Below, piece after piece: positions 19,248-27,276 of a DNA stretch of 64,000 nt. Source of the DNA: Saccharothrix sp. ALI-22-I (GTDB lineage: Bacteria > Actinomycetota > Actinomycetes > Mycobacteriales > Pseudonocardiaceae); NCBI RefSeq assembly GCF_001984175.1, contig NZ_MTQP01000037.1, positions 1-64,000 on the forward strand. Reading direction: 5' to 3'. The position numbers and the translations under genes are program-made. The notes beneath the pieces are model-generated. The model worked only from the letters and a program-made list of their open reading frames with translations. It searched no databases and was not told the origin of the DNA. Position 1 is the first letter of the stretch; every line of letters starts with the position of its first letter.

Positions 19248-19784
19248 GTGACGGAGCCCGAACTGTTCCAGCGGGCGGTGGCGACGCTCCGGTCGGTGCG
19301 AACCCGACCCGAACTGGAGTTGACCGAGGTGCGCCCGCCGCAGCGGCTTGCGCCTTGGTCCTTCGCGTTGACCGCGGAGGTCACGGGGCCCGCCGACGAG
19401 CTGTCCACCGGACGGCTGGTGCTGCTGCACGACCCCGACGGGGTCGAGGCGTGGTCGGGCGTGTTCCGGCTGGTCGCGTACGTGCGGGTGGAGTTGGACG
19501 CCGAACTGGCCGCCGACCCCCTGCTCCCCGAGGTGGGTTGGTCGTGGCTGGTGGAGGCGCTGGAGGTGTCCGGCGCAGAGTTCCTGGCCCTGGGCGGCAC
19601 CGTCACCCAGACCTCGTCGGCCCGCTTCGGCGACATAGCCGGCCCCGCCCGCACCGACGACCTCGAACTACGCGCCTCCTGGACCGCCCGGACCGCCGAA
19701 CTGGCCACCCACGGCACCGCCTTCTTCGACGTCATGGCCACCGCCGTAGGCCTCCCCCCGGTAGGCGTCTCCACCCTCCACTGA
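19248..19784 (+). CDS. DUF3000 domain-containing protein
   Basis: A 178-residue cytoplasmic protein of the DUF3000 family, which is widespread in actinobacteria and of unknown function. Recognisable segments are RPELELTEVRPPQRLAPWSFAL near the start, LVLLHDPDGVEAWSGVFRLVAYVR in the middle and EVGWSWLVEAL towards the end. The start is GTG 19248 (VTEPELFQRAV). In many actinobacteria this gene sits between hemE-region genes and RNase D, as here with the dipeptidase and regulator in between. No catalytic motif is apparent. Confidence 0.9.
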   Translation: MTEPELFQRAVATLRSVRTRPELELTEVRPPQRLAPWSFALTAEVTGPADELSTGRLVLLHDPDGVEAWSGVFRLVAYVRVELDAELAADPLLPEVGWSWLVEALEVSGAEFLALGGTVTQTSSARFGDIAGPARTDDLELRASWTARTAELATHGTAFFDVMATAVGLPPVGVSTLH

Positions 19785-20224
19785 CCCACCAGGCCTCACC
19801 CCACGCCACCAGCCTCTGCCGCACGGCCAGGCCCTGCCCCACCGCCAAGCCCTGCCCCCCGCCAGGCTCCGCCGCACGGCCGCCGAACCGCGCTGCACAC
19901 CCCGCACCGTGCCTGTCGCCGCAGTCCGCAGCGCAATGCCTCGCCACCACCGACCCTGCCGCCCTGCCGCCCTGCCGCCCTGCAGGCGAAGCGTCTCGCA
20001 CCGCCGCACCTCGCCCCACCTGCCAGTTATCCATCCCCGGCAAGTTGTCCACAGGCAGCGCCGGATCGCGCGAATCTGTCGCCCCTCGCCGGCATGATCA
20101 AGACAGGGGTCCCCTGGCGGGGACCCCTGCGAAGCAAGCACTCAAGGCGACCGGTCCGGCGTCGTCAGCGGCCCCGCGTCGTCAGCGGGTCAGTCGTTGT
20201 CGGCGGTCCGGCGTTGTCGGCGGG
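19785..20224. other. Gene-free C-rich spacer with a terminator
   Basis: No gene is supported in this 440-bp stretch. Positions 19785-20000 are C-rich, degenerate, short-period sequence (variants of CCTGCC and CACGGCC). An 11-bp perfect inverted repeat CAGGGGTCCCC / GGGGACCCCTG with a TGGC loop at 20104-20129 is a good terminator candidate for DUF3000. Just before the dipeptidase stop, GGTCAGTCGTTGTCG occurs twice (about 20187-20236). Confidence 0.7.
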
Positions 20225-21394
20225 TCAGTCGTTGTCGCGGAGGACGCGGAGGATGTTGCGGCCGGCGAGCTTGGCGCAGTCGTCCTCGCTCCACCCGCGG
20301 TCAAGCAGGGTGCCGATCAGGGTCGGGTAGCAGGAGACGTCCTCCATGCCTTCCGGCAGGCTGCGCGTCCCGTCGTAGTCGCCACCGAGCCCGATGTGGT
20401 CGATGCCGGCCACCTCACGGGCGTGCTCCAGGTGCAGGACCACGTCATCCATGGTCACGTGCGGTGTCGGGCCGCCGTCCGCCCACGAGTCGATGAACCG
20501 GTGCCGGGCGTCGAGGTCGTTGTGGCTCTCCCCCGCCGCGTCCATCGCGTCCTTGAGGCGGGCGTCCCACTCGGCGTACGGCTGGGACACGAAGTGCGGC
20601 ACGAACGTCACCATGCACACCCCGCCGTTGTCCTTGAGCTGCGTCAACACGTCGTCCGGCACGTTGCGCGGGTGATCGGCGACGGCCCGGCACGACGAGT
20701 GGCTGAACACCACCGGCCGCGTTGTCACCTCAAGGGCGTCCCGCATGGTGGTGGCCGCCACGTGGGACAGGTCGACCAGCATCCCGATCCGGTTCATCTC
20801 CCGCACCACGTCCCGCCCGAACGGCGACAAGCCGCCGTGCACGGGTTCGTCGGTCGCCGAATCGGCCCACTCGGTGTTCTCGTTGTGCGTGAGCGTCATG
20901 TACCGCACGCCGAGCCGCCTCAGCGCGCGCAGCACGCCCAGCGAGCCGTTGATGCTGTGTCCGCCCTCCGCGCCGATCAGGGAAGCTATCCGCCCGTCCT
21001 GGAACGCCCGTTCGGCCTCGTCTGCGGTGGTCGCGATCCGCAGGTGGTCGGGGTAACGCTCGGCGAGTGCGTGGACCAACTCCACTTGCTCCAGGACGGC
21101 GGTGACCGCTGCGTCACCTGCCAGTCGGCAGGGGACCCAGACGGACCAGAACTGCATCCCCAACCGGCCGTCGCGTGCCCGCACCAGATCGGTCTGCAAC
21201 GCGGGCTGGTGCGTCGTCAGGTCGACGACCGAGACCGCCGCGCCGGGATCACCGGGCGTTGACTTTTCACCGAATTGCCCCGCCGTGAGGAGATCACGCA
21301 ACGCCCATGGCAGATCGTTGTGTCCGTCGACGAGTGGCGCCCGGGCCAGCAGTTCCTCGCCCCGGACTCGACCTGTGGTGCTCGCCACCCGCAA
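20225..21394 (-). CDS. Membrane dipeptidase family (peptidase M19)
   Basis: A 389-residue dinuclear zinc dipeptidase of the renal dipeptidase family. Metal-ligand motifs are present: LVDGHNDLPW (His-x-Asp) near residue 22, GAEGGHSI (bridging Glu region), VDLSHVA, VVFSHSSCRAVADHPRN and a late GGDYDG. It hydrolyses dipeptides, and some relatives act on D-amino-acid dipeptides or beta-lactams. No signal peptide is visible, so it is probably cytoplasmic here. It is divergent from the response-regulator gene across a 248-bp region holding inverted repeats. Confidence 0.92.
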   Translation of the reverse strand: MRVASTTGRVRGEELLARAPLVDGHNDLPWALRDLLTAGQFGEKSTPGDPGAAVSVVDLTTHQPALQTDLVRARDGRLGMQFWSVWVPCRLAGDAAVTAVLEQVELVHALAERYPDHLRIATTADEAERAFQDGRIASLIGAEGGHSINGSLGVLRALRRLGVRYMTLTHNENTEWADSATDEPVHGGLSPFGRDVVREMNRIGMLVDLSHVAATTMRDALEVTTRPVVFSHSSCRAVADHPRNVPDDVLTQLKDNGGVCMVTFVPHFVSQPYAEWDARLKDAMDAAGESHNDLDARHRFIDSWADGGPTPHVTMDDVVLHLEHAREVAGIDHIGLGGDYDGTRSLPEGMEDVSCYPTLIGTLLDRGWSEDDCAKLAGRNILRVLRDND

Positions 21395-21441
21395 CTCCTT
21401 GATGTCGTCGTGAGAACCGCTCGCGTTACGCGACCTATCCA

Positions 21442-21465
21442 GTTGTCATCCGATCGTGTGACAAC
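21442..21465. promoter_or_regulatory. Inverted repeat in the divergent dipeptidase/regulator region
   Basis: GTTGTCA (21442-21448) and TGACAAC (21459-21465) form a perfect 7-bp inverted repeat. A second near-palindrome, CGGGATAGATACCCG, lies at 21490-21504. Both are good operator candidates, but no factor can be named. Confidence 0.45.
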
Positions 21466-21642
21466 GGGGGCCATCAGTGACAACTCATTCGGGATAGATA
21501 CCCGATTGATCGTCCCGTAGACCCGCTTGGGCGGCTACGCTGCCCCAGACGACACCACTTTCGGTCCATCAGTGGCGCGGCTGATTGGCCGAAAGTCCCG
21601 GTGCCGGTCGGGGGGCACGACCGACTCCAGGGAGGTAGTGAC

Positions 21643-22359
21643 GTGGCTGCCGTCGGCTTAGGTCAGGCCGTTCGTACCACGCCAGCCGGCTCGTTGCCGG
21701 CGAACATGGTCCCGCACCCGCGGGAGGAGCTTTTTTCAGTGCTGGTGGTCGACGACCACCCACTGCTGAGGGAGGCGATATCGGCTCGGCTCACCCAGAT
21801 GGGAGCCGGGACAGTGCATGAGGCGGCTTCGGTCGCGGAGGCTCGGGCGCGGGCACTCGCTACCGGACCGTGCGACCTCGCGATCCTCGATCTGGGTCTG
21901 CCGGATGGCACCGGCATCGACCTGGTCACGGAACTCCGTGCCCAGGGCTGGCCCCGCATCGTGGTCCTCGCGTCCTCCGACGACCCCTACGCGGTCAGGT
22001 CGGCCTTCCAAGCGGGCGCTCAGGCGTACCTGCTGAAGTCCGCCTCTCCGATGGTGGTCACCGACGGGGTGCGCAGGGTCCTCGACGGCGGCGTCTACGC
22101 AGATCCGAGCGTTGCGCCCGTGCTCGCCGCGGGCACGAGGGTGCCGGGCACCGACAACACGCCGCGGGAGTTGTCCGCGCGTGAGGTCGAGGTCCTCCAG
22201 CTGGTCGCCGATGGCCAGAGCAACAAGGAAATCGGCGAAGCGCTCAGCCTTTCCGCGCTGACGGTGAAGTCCCACCTGTCGCGGATCGGGCGCAAGCTGG
22301 GCACCGGGGATCGGGCTCAGATGGTCGCGCTGGCCATGCGTGCCGGCGTGATCCGCTGA
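21643..22359 (+). CDS. LuxR/NarL-type response regulator
   Basis: A 238-residue protein. GTG 21643 follows GGGAGGTAGTGAC, a strong ribosome site. A ~30-residue N-terminal extension precedes a receiver domain (SVLVVDDHPLLREAI onward) with phosphoacceptor Asp83 in AILDLGLPDG and a conserved Lys in YLLKSAS. The C-terminal LuxR helix-turn-helix has ELSAREVEVLQLVADGQSNKEIGEALSLSALTVKSHLSRIGRKLG. No partner histidine kinase is adjacent, so it is an orphan. It lies 67 bp upstream of RNase D. Confidence 0.92.
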   Translation: MAAVGLGQAVRTTPAGSLPANMVPHPREELFSVLVVDDHPLLREAISARLTQMGAGTVHEAASVAEARARALATGPCDLAILDLGLPDGTGIDLVTELRAQGWPRIVVLASSDDPYAVRSAFQAGAQAYLLKSASPMVVTDGVRRVLDGGVYADPSVAPVLAAGTRVPGTDNTPRELSAREVEVLQLVADGQSNKEIGEALSLSALTVKSHLSRIGRKLGTGDRAQMVALAMRAGVIR

Positions 22360-22426
22360 CCAGGTCGGCACACTGAACCGGCCGAACACACCCGCGAGTG
22401 GTGCGTTCGTCGTAGGGTCTTCCGCC

Positions 22427-23671
22427 GTGGACGTACCCTCCGACGAGCCAACCGAACCAACCGGTGCTGATCCGGTGCCGCTGGTGGAACCCGCTGACGG
22501 TGTTCCGCCTGTCGTCGCCGACGCATCGTCGCTCCGGCGTGCCGCTGATGCGCTCGCCGGAGCGACGGGTCCGGTTGCGGTGGACACCGAGCGAGCCTCG
22601 GGATACCGCTACTCGCAACGCGCTTACCTGGTGCAACTGCGCCGGGAAGGCGCCGGGACCGTGCTGGTCGACCCGATCGCCCTGGGCGGTCGAATCGACC
22701 CGCTGGTCGAGGCGCTGGACGGGACCGAGTGGGTGTTGCACGCGGCGTCGCAAGACCTGCCGTGTCTCGCCGAACTCGGCCTGCGTCCGAGCGTGCTGTT
22801 CGACACCGAGCTGGCGGGCAGGCTGGCCGGATTCGAGCGGGTGGCGCTGGGCACACTCGTCGAGCGGTTGTTGGGCTACCGGTTGGAGAAGGGGCACGGT
22901 GCGGCCGACTGGTCGCGCCGCCCCCTTCCCGCCGACTGGCTCAACTACGCCGCCCTCGACGTCGAACTGCTGATCGAGCTGCGTGACGTGCTCGAACAGG
23001 AGCTCAAGCGGCAGGGGAAGTTGGAGTGGGCGCTCGAAGAGTTCGAGGCCGCCCGCACTGCCCCCCTGCCGCGTCCGCGTGCGGAGCCGTGGCGCCGCAC
23101 GTCCGGAATCCACCGGATCCGCAGTCCCCGGCAGCTGGCCGCGGTGCGGGCGCTGTGGGAGGCGCGTGACGCGCTGGCCCGGGAACGCGATATCGCCCCC
23201 GGCCGAGTGCTGCCCGATTCCGCGCTGGTCGAGGCCGCCGTGCGCGGCCCCGCCGACGAGGCGGCCCTATCGGCGCTGCCGGTGTTCCGAGGACGGGCGC
23301 AACGCCGCATGGTCGGCGTGTGGCTGGGCGCGTTGCAACGGGCCGCGGCCCTACCCCGGACCGAGCTGCCCGAGCCGTCACAGCAACACGACGGCCCGCC
23401 CCCCGCCAACCGCTGGGCCGACAAGGACCCTGCGGCAGCAGCCCGCCTAGCAGCCGCCCGGACCGCGTTGACCGCAGTCGCCGAGGCCAACACCCTCCCA
23501 GTCGAGAACCTCCTCCTCCCCGACCTCGTCCGGCGCACCTGCTGGCAACCCCCAGCAGACATCTCCCCCGAAGGCATCGCCACAGCCCTACGCGAAGCCG
23601 GCGCCCGAAACTGGCAGATCAACCTGACCGCCGAGGTCCTCTCCACCGCCCTAACCCCCACCCCCTCCTAA
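22427..23671 (+). CDS. rnd: Ribonuclease D with HRDC domain
   Basis: A 414-residue 3'-5' exoribonuclease acting on tRNA precursors and other RNAs. DEDD catalytic motifs are present: VDTERASGY (DxE), HAASQDLPCL, and YAALDVELL (YxxxD) around residue 175. Two HRDC-like helical regions follow (RQLAAVRALWEARDALARERDIAPGRVLPDSAL, then LLPDLVRRTCWQP). The start is GTG 22427 (VDVPSDEP). The length fits the actinobacterial family. Downstream comes a block of inverted intergenic repeats. Confidence 0.93.
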   Translation: MDVPSDEPTEPTGADPVPLVEPADGVPPVVADASSLRRAADALAGATGPVAVDTERASGYRYSQRAYLVQLRREGAGTVLVDPIALGGRIDPLVEALDGTEWVLHAASQDLPCLAELGLRPSVLFDTELAGRLAGFERVALGTLVERLLGYRLEKGHGAADWSRRPLPADWLNYAALDVELLIELRDVLEQELKRQGKLEWALEEFEAARTAPLPRPRAEPWRRTSGIHRIRSPRQLAAVRALWEARDALARERDIAPGRVLPDSALVEAAVRGPADEAALSALPVFRGRAQRRMVGVWLGALQRAAALPRTELPEPSQQHDGPPPANRWADKDPAAAARLAAARTALTAVAEANTLPVENLLLPDLVRRTCWQPPADISPEGIATALREAGARNWQINLTAEVLSTALTPTPS

Positions 23672-23684
23672 CCCCAACCCCACA

Positions 23685-23878
23685 AGAGTCGAACCCCCCA
23701 GACCCCGAGAGTCGAACGCTCAGGACCCGTGAGTTCAACGCTCAGGACGCGCACACCTCCGTCCTGAGCGTTGAGCTCGGGGTACCTGAGCGTTCGACTC
23801 TCGCGCGTGTCCAACGTTCAGAACGCGCGTGTCCTACGTTCAGGAGGCCTGAGTTGAACGCTCAGGGCTTCGGGGGGT
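23685..23878. repeat. Intergenic inverted repeat cluster (GAGTTCAACGCTCAGGAC type)
   Basis: About seven short units related to GAGTTCAACGCTCAGGAC occur in both orientations between rnd and the MerR gene. Direct units lie near 23707, 23731 and 23850, and inverted units (GTCCTGAGCGTTGAGCTC, CTGAGCGTTCGACTC, TCCAACGTTCAGAACGCG) between 23761 and 23845. The units can pair into hairpins. The same family recurs at 29982-30076. The cluster slightly overlaps the 3' end of the MerR gene. Confidence 0.75.
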
Positions 23879-24527
23879 CGGGGTCGGGAGCGTTCGACCC
23901 CAGGTCGGACAGCGCGGCGTCACGGCGTCCTGAGAGCTCACGGCGGGCCAGCACGCGCACCGCCGCCATGGCGGCGTCACCCAGCACGGTCCCCACGATG
24001 ACGCCTTCCAGCGCCTCGTCCGTGCTCCCCGCGCTCAGCACGTAGTCCAGATCGGCCTCGGCCAACGGCCACGCGGCCCGCGCGAGCCCGTCCAGCAGGT
24101 CCGCGAACCGCTCGTGCCCGACCTCCCGCGCCGTGGCCAGCACGCCGACCAGCGCCTTGTACCCGTACGACTTCGGCCGGCACACCCACCCCTGCCGGTC
24201 CAGGAACGCCTCGACCTGCTGCTGCGCCACCTCGTCCGCAACGCCCAGGTCCGGCGGCGCCACCGCGGCCGAGATCGTGCCCATCGCCTTGTGCAGGGAC
24301 TTCTCCGGATCGTCCAACGCCCCCAGCACGTCCCGCACGGCCGAGATCGACAGCCCGCCCAGCTCCACCATGGCCCGCACGAGCCGCAGCCGGTGCAGGT
24401 GGACTTCGGCGTACCGGGCCTGGTTGGGGCTGGTCAGCTCACCGGCCGGCAGCAGGCCTTCCCGCAGGTAGTACTTGATCGTCGGCACGGGCACGCCACT
24501 GCGACGACTCAATTCGGCGATGCGCAC
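23862..24527 (-). CDS. MerR family transcriptional regulator
   Basis: A 221-residue regulator. The N-terminal winged helix-turn-helix is clear: MRIAELSRRSGVPVPTIKYYLREGLLP, then NQARYAEVHLHRLRLVRAMVELGGLSISAVRDVLGAL, the MerR recognition wing and linker. The C-terminal part is a ~140-residue helical domain without the Cys clusters of metal sensors, so the signal may be a small molecule or a protein. It is divergent from the two membrane-protein genes, with an inverted repeat between them that is a likely binding site. Confidence 0.9.
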   Translation of the reverse strand: MRIAELSRRSGVPVPTIKYYLREGLLPAGELTSPNQARYAEVHLHRLRLVRAMVELGGLSISAVRDVLGALDDPEKSLHKAMGTISAAVAPPDLGVADEVAQQQVEAFLDRQGWVCRPKSYGYKALVGVLATAREVGHERFADLLDGLARAAWPLAEADLDYVLSAGSTDEALEGVIVGTVLGDAAMAAVRVLARRELSGRRDAALSDLGSNAPDPDPPKP

Positions 24528-24555
24528 GGCGCGCGCCCCTTCCTAAGACAGCCCT

Positions 24556-24603
24556 CAGTATGGATACTGTAGCTAACCGATAGTAGAAAGTTCTGCTATC
24601 CAT
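24556..24603. promoter_or_regulatory. Divergent operator region between MerR gene and membrane genes
   Basis: CAGTATGGATACTG (24556-24569) is a perfect 5-bp-arm inverted repeat. ATGGATA (24560-24566) is also mirrored by TATCCAT at 24597-24603. The region is strikingly AT-rich compared with its surroundings and carries the promoters for both directions, so it is the expected MerR binding site. Confidence 0.55.
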
Positions 24604-24617
24604 TCTAGGAGTAGTCG

Positions 24618-25511
24618 ATGACCCGCTTCCTCCGGCCACACCCGCCGCTGATGTTGTTCTCCCTGCTCATGGGGATCACAGCCCTGGTATCACTGGGCGG
24701 TCTGATCTTCGACGACCGGATTCTGGTCGGGTCGCCGATCTGGTTCAAGCCGTTCAAGTTCGCCGTCTCCCTCGGTCTCTACGGCGTCACCCTCGCCTGG
24801 ATGCTCACCCTGACCACCCGGTTCCGCCGCACCACCCGGTGGGCGGGCACCGTGGTCGCACTCACGGGGACCATCGAGATGGCGGTCATCGTGGGACAGG
24901 TCGTCCGGGGCACCCGGAGCCACTTCAACATCGCCACGCCGTTCGACAAGCTCCTGTGGGACATCATGACCTACAGCATCCTGACCCTCTGGATCATGCA
25001 CGCCGCGATCGCGGTGGCGTTGCTGTTCACCAGGTTCAACGACCGCACGGCCGGTCTCGCGATCCGACTCGGCCTGTTCCTCGCGCTCATCGGCCTCGCC
25101 CTCGGCATCCTCATGACCGGGCAGCGCACCGACGACGACGTCGCCGCCGGCATCGTGGGCGCGCACAGCGTCGGCGTGCCGGACGGCGGCCCGCAGATGG
25201 CGTTGACGGGGTGGAGCACCACGGGCGGTGACCTGCGAATCCCGCACTTCGTCGGCATCCACGCCCTCCAGGTCGTCCCGCTGGCCGTGATGCTGTTCCG
25301 CCGACGTGCGACCACGAAGCTGGTCTGGGGCGTCACCATCGGCTACGCGGGCCTGATGGCCCTGGTCACGTGGCAGGCACTGCGCGGACAGCCGCTGCTG
25401 CGCCCGGACCTGCTCACCGCACTGGGCGCGCTGGCCGTGGCGACGTGGACCGCCGCGGTGGTGGCGCGGACCCTGAACAAGACCGAGACCACGGAGGCGG
25501 TGCCGGCATGA
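24618..25511 (+). CDS. Multi-pass integral membrane protein, unknown function
   Basis: A 297-residue protein with about eight predicted membrane-spanning stretches (for example LMLFSLLMGITALVSLGGLIF, FAVSLGLYGVTLAWML, LGLFLALIGLALGILM). Between them lie conserved-looking polar segments: GTRSHFNIATPFDKLLWD and a His-containing IPHFVGIHALQVVPLAVMLF. No family name is recognised. Its last codons overlap the ATG of the ABA4-like gene (ATGA), indicating a two-gene operon divergent from, and probably controlled by, the MerR regulator. Confidence 0.85.
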   Translation: MTRFLRPHPPLMLFSLLMGITALVSLGGLIFDDRILVGSPIWFKPFKFAVSLGLYGVTLAWMLTLTTRFRRTTRWAGTVVALTGTIEMAVIVGQVVRGTRSHFNIATPFDKLLWDIMTYSILTLWIMHAAIAVALLFTRFNDRTAGLAIRLGLFLALIGLALGILMTGQRTDDDVAAGIVGAHSVGVPDGGPQMALTGWSTTGGDLRIPHFVGIHALQVVPLAVMLFRRRATTKLVWGVTIGYAGLMALVTWQALRGQPLLRPDLLTALGALAVATWTAAVVARTLNKTETTEAVPA

Positions 25512-25957
25512 CCGGGTTCCTGTTCCAGATCACGTTCTGGCTCACCGTGCCGTTCTGGGGTTTGATGATCTTCGCCCCGACGTCCCCGCTGACCACCCGG
25601 ATCACATCGTCCCCGCTGATCGCGGTGCCCCCGCTGATCGTCTACACGATCCTCGTCGCCGCACACCTGCCGGAACTCTGGGCGACGATGAGCAGTCCGG
25701 ACCTGGGCACACTGAGGGAGTTCCTGGGCACGCCCTGGGGCGCCTCCGCGATCTGGGCGCAGGTGATCGCGTGGGACCTGCTGATCGGGGCGTGGATGCA
25801 CCGGGAAGGCCGCCGCCTGGGGCTGCACCCGCTGCTCATGGGCCCGCTCCTGGCGTTCACGATCATCCTGTCCCCGTTCGGGTTCGGGCTGTTCCTGGCC
25901 ATCCGCGCGTTCTGTGACCGAGCCGACAGGGCGACCACGGTGGTTACCGGCCAGTAA
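25508..25957 (+). CDS. ABA4-like (DUF4281) membrane protein
   Basis: A 149-residue protein with four membrane segments. It has the ABA4-like pattern: an early FWGLMIFAP, PLIVYTILVAAHLPELW, a central WAQVIAWDLLIGAWMHREGRRLG, and LSPFGFGLFLAIRAFCD at the end. Plant ABA4 is involved in neoxanthin formation; the bacterial role is not established. It overlaps the preceding membrane-protein gene by 4 bp, suggesting the two proteins work together. Confidence 0.82.
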   Translation: MTGFLFQITFWLTVPFWGLMIFAPTSPLTTRITSSPLIAVPPLIVYTILVAAHLPELWATMSSPDLGTLREFLGTPWGASAIWAQVIAWDLLIGAWMHREGRRLGLHPLLMGPLLAFTIILSPFGFGLFLAIRAFCDRADRATTVVTGQ

Positions 25958-25964
25958 CAGGGGC

Positions 25965-25987
25965 TAGAGTTGTGTTACCGATCGGTA
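25965..25987 (+). promoter_or_regulatory. Promoter and palindromic operator of fadA-fadB
   Basis: TAGAGT (25965-25970) fits the -10 consensus. The perfect 12-bp palindrome TACCGATCGGTA (25976-25987) then covers the expected transcription start, a position where a bound repressor would block transcription. Just upstream, GTTACCGGCCAGTAAC (about 25943-25958) is a near-palindrome. A TetR-type fatty-acid regulator is plausible but not identified in the window. Confidence 0.6.
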
Positions 25988-26040
25988 GGAGTCGCGCCCC
26001 GCCGCTCGGGCGAATCGTCACCACAAGCGGAGGAGACGCC

Positions 26041-27276
26041 GTGGCCGCACCAGTAGCGCCGGCACGCGTTCGAAACGTGGTCTTCGTGGACGGCGTGCGC
26101 ACGCCGTTCGGCAAGGCCGGCCCCAAGGGAATCTTCGCGGAGACCCGTGCCGACGACCTGGTCGTCAAGGTGATCCGCGAGCTGCTGCGGCGCCACCCCG
26201 AACTGCCCCCGGAGCGGGTCGACGAGGTGGCCATCGCGGCGACCACGCAGATCGGCGACCAGGGCCTTACCATCGGCCGCACCGCTGCGCTGCTCGCCGG
26301 CCTGCCGAAATCGGTGCCCGGCTACGCCGTCGACCGCATGTGCGCGGGCGCGATGACGGCCGTGACGACGTCGGCCAGCGGTATCGCGTTCGGCGCGTAC
26401 GACGTGGTCATCGCGGGCGGTGTCGAGCACATGGGCCGACACCCGATGGGCGAGGGCGTCGACCCCAACCCGCGGTTCCTGTCCGACAAGATCGTGGACC
26501 CGTCCGCGCTGGTCATGGGCTCGACGGCGGAGAACCTGCACGACCGGTTCCCGGCCATCACCAAGGACCGCACGGACGCGTTCGCAGCGGCTTCGCAGGC
26601 CAAGTACGCCGACGCGGTGAAGAACGGCAAGATCGGCCCGGAGTTCGTGCCGGTCGCGACCCGTTCCGCCGAGAACGGCTGGGGCCTGGCCACCGCCGAC
26701 GAGCCGCCGCGCCCGGGCACCACGGTCGAGGACCTGGCCAAGCTGAAGACGCCGTTCCGCCCGCACGGTCGGGTCACCGCGGGCAACGCGGCAGGCCTGA
26801 ACGACGGCGCGACCGGCTGCATCCTGGCCGAGGAGGAGACCGCGCGCGAGCTGGGTCTACCGGTCGGCATGCGCCTGGTCGGCTACTCGTTCATGGGTGT
26901 CGAGCCCGAGGTCATGGGCGTCGGCCCGGTGCCCGCGACGGAGAAGGCCCTCAAGCGCGCGGGTCTGTCCATCGAGGACATCGGCCTGTTCGAGATCAAC
27001 GAGGCGTTCGCCGTGCAGGTGCTCGCCTTCCTCGACCACTTCGGCATCGCCGACGACGACCCGCGGGTCAACCAGTGGGGCGGCGCGATCGCCACCGGCC
27101 ACCCACTCGCGTCCTCCGGCGTGCGCCTGATGACCCAGCTGTCGCGGCAGTTCGCCGAGCGCCCGGACGTGCGCTACGGCATCACCACCATGTGCATCGG
27201 CATCGGCATGGGCGGGACCGTTATCTGGGAGAACCCCCAATGGGATGCAACACAGTGGAACGGAGAGTCCAAGTGA
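26041..27276 (+). CDS. fadA: Acetyl-CoA C-acyltransferase (thiolase, FadA)
   Basis: A 411-residue 3-ketoacyl-CoA thiolase for the last step of fatty-acid beta-oxidation. Catalytic residues: nucleophilic Cys101 (VDRMCAGAM), His354 (GGAIATGHPLASSG) and Cys385 (TMCIGIGMGG), plus the INEAFAVQ motif. The start is GTG 26041, which follows GGAGGAGACGCC. It overlaps the downstream fadB start by 4 bp (GTGA), so the two products, which form the trifunctional complex in related bacteria, are made together. Confidence 0.95.
   Translation: MAAPVAPARVRNVVFVDGVRTPFGKAGPKGIFAETRADDLVVKVIRELLRRHPELPPERVDEVAIAATTQIGDQGLTIGRTAALLAGLPKSVPGYAVDRMCAGAMTAVTTSASGIAFGAYDVVIAGGVEHMGRHPMGEGVDPNPRFLSDKIVDPSALVMGSTAENLHDRFPAITKDRTDAFAAASQAKYADAVKNGKIGPEFVPVATRSAENGWGLATADEPPRPGTTVEDLAKLKTPFRPHGRVTAGNAAGLNDGATGCILAEEETARELGLPVGMRLVGYSFMGVEPEVMGVGPVPATEKALKRAGLSIEDIGLFEINEAFAVQVLAFLDHFGIADDDPRVNQWGGAIATGHPLASSGVRLMTQLSRQFAERPDVRYGITTMCIGIGMGGTVIWENPQWDATQWNGESK

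Noticed and set aside
23685..23878. CRISPR array
   Set aside because: Repeat units are short, degenerate, in both orientations and lack regular unique spacers; no cas genes occur nearby.
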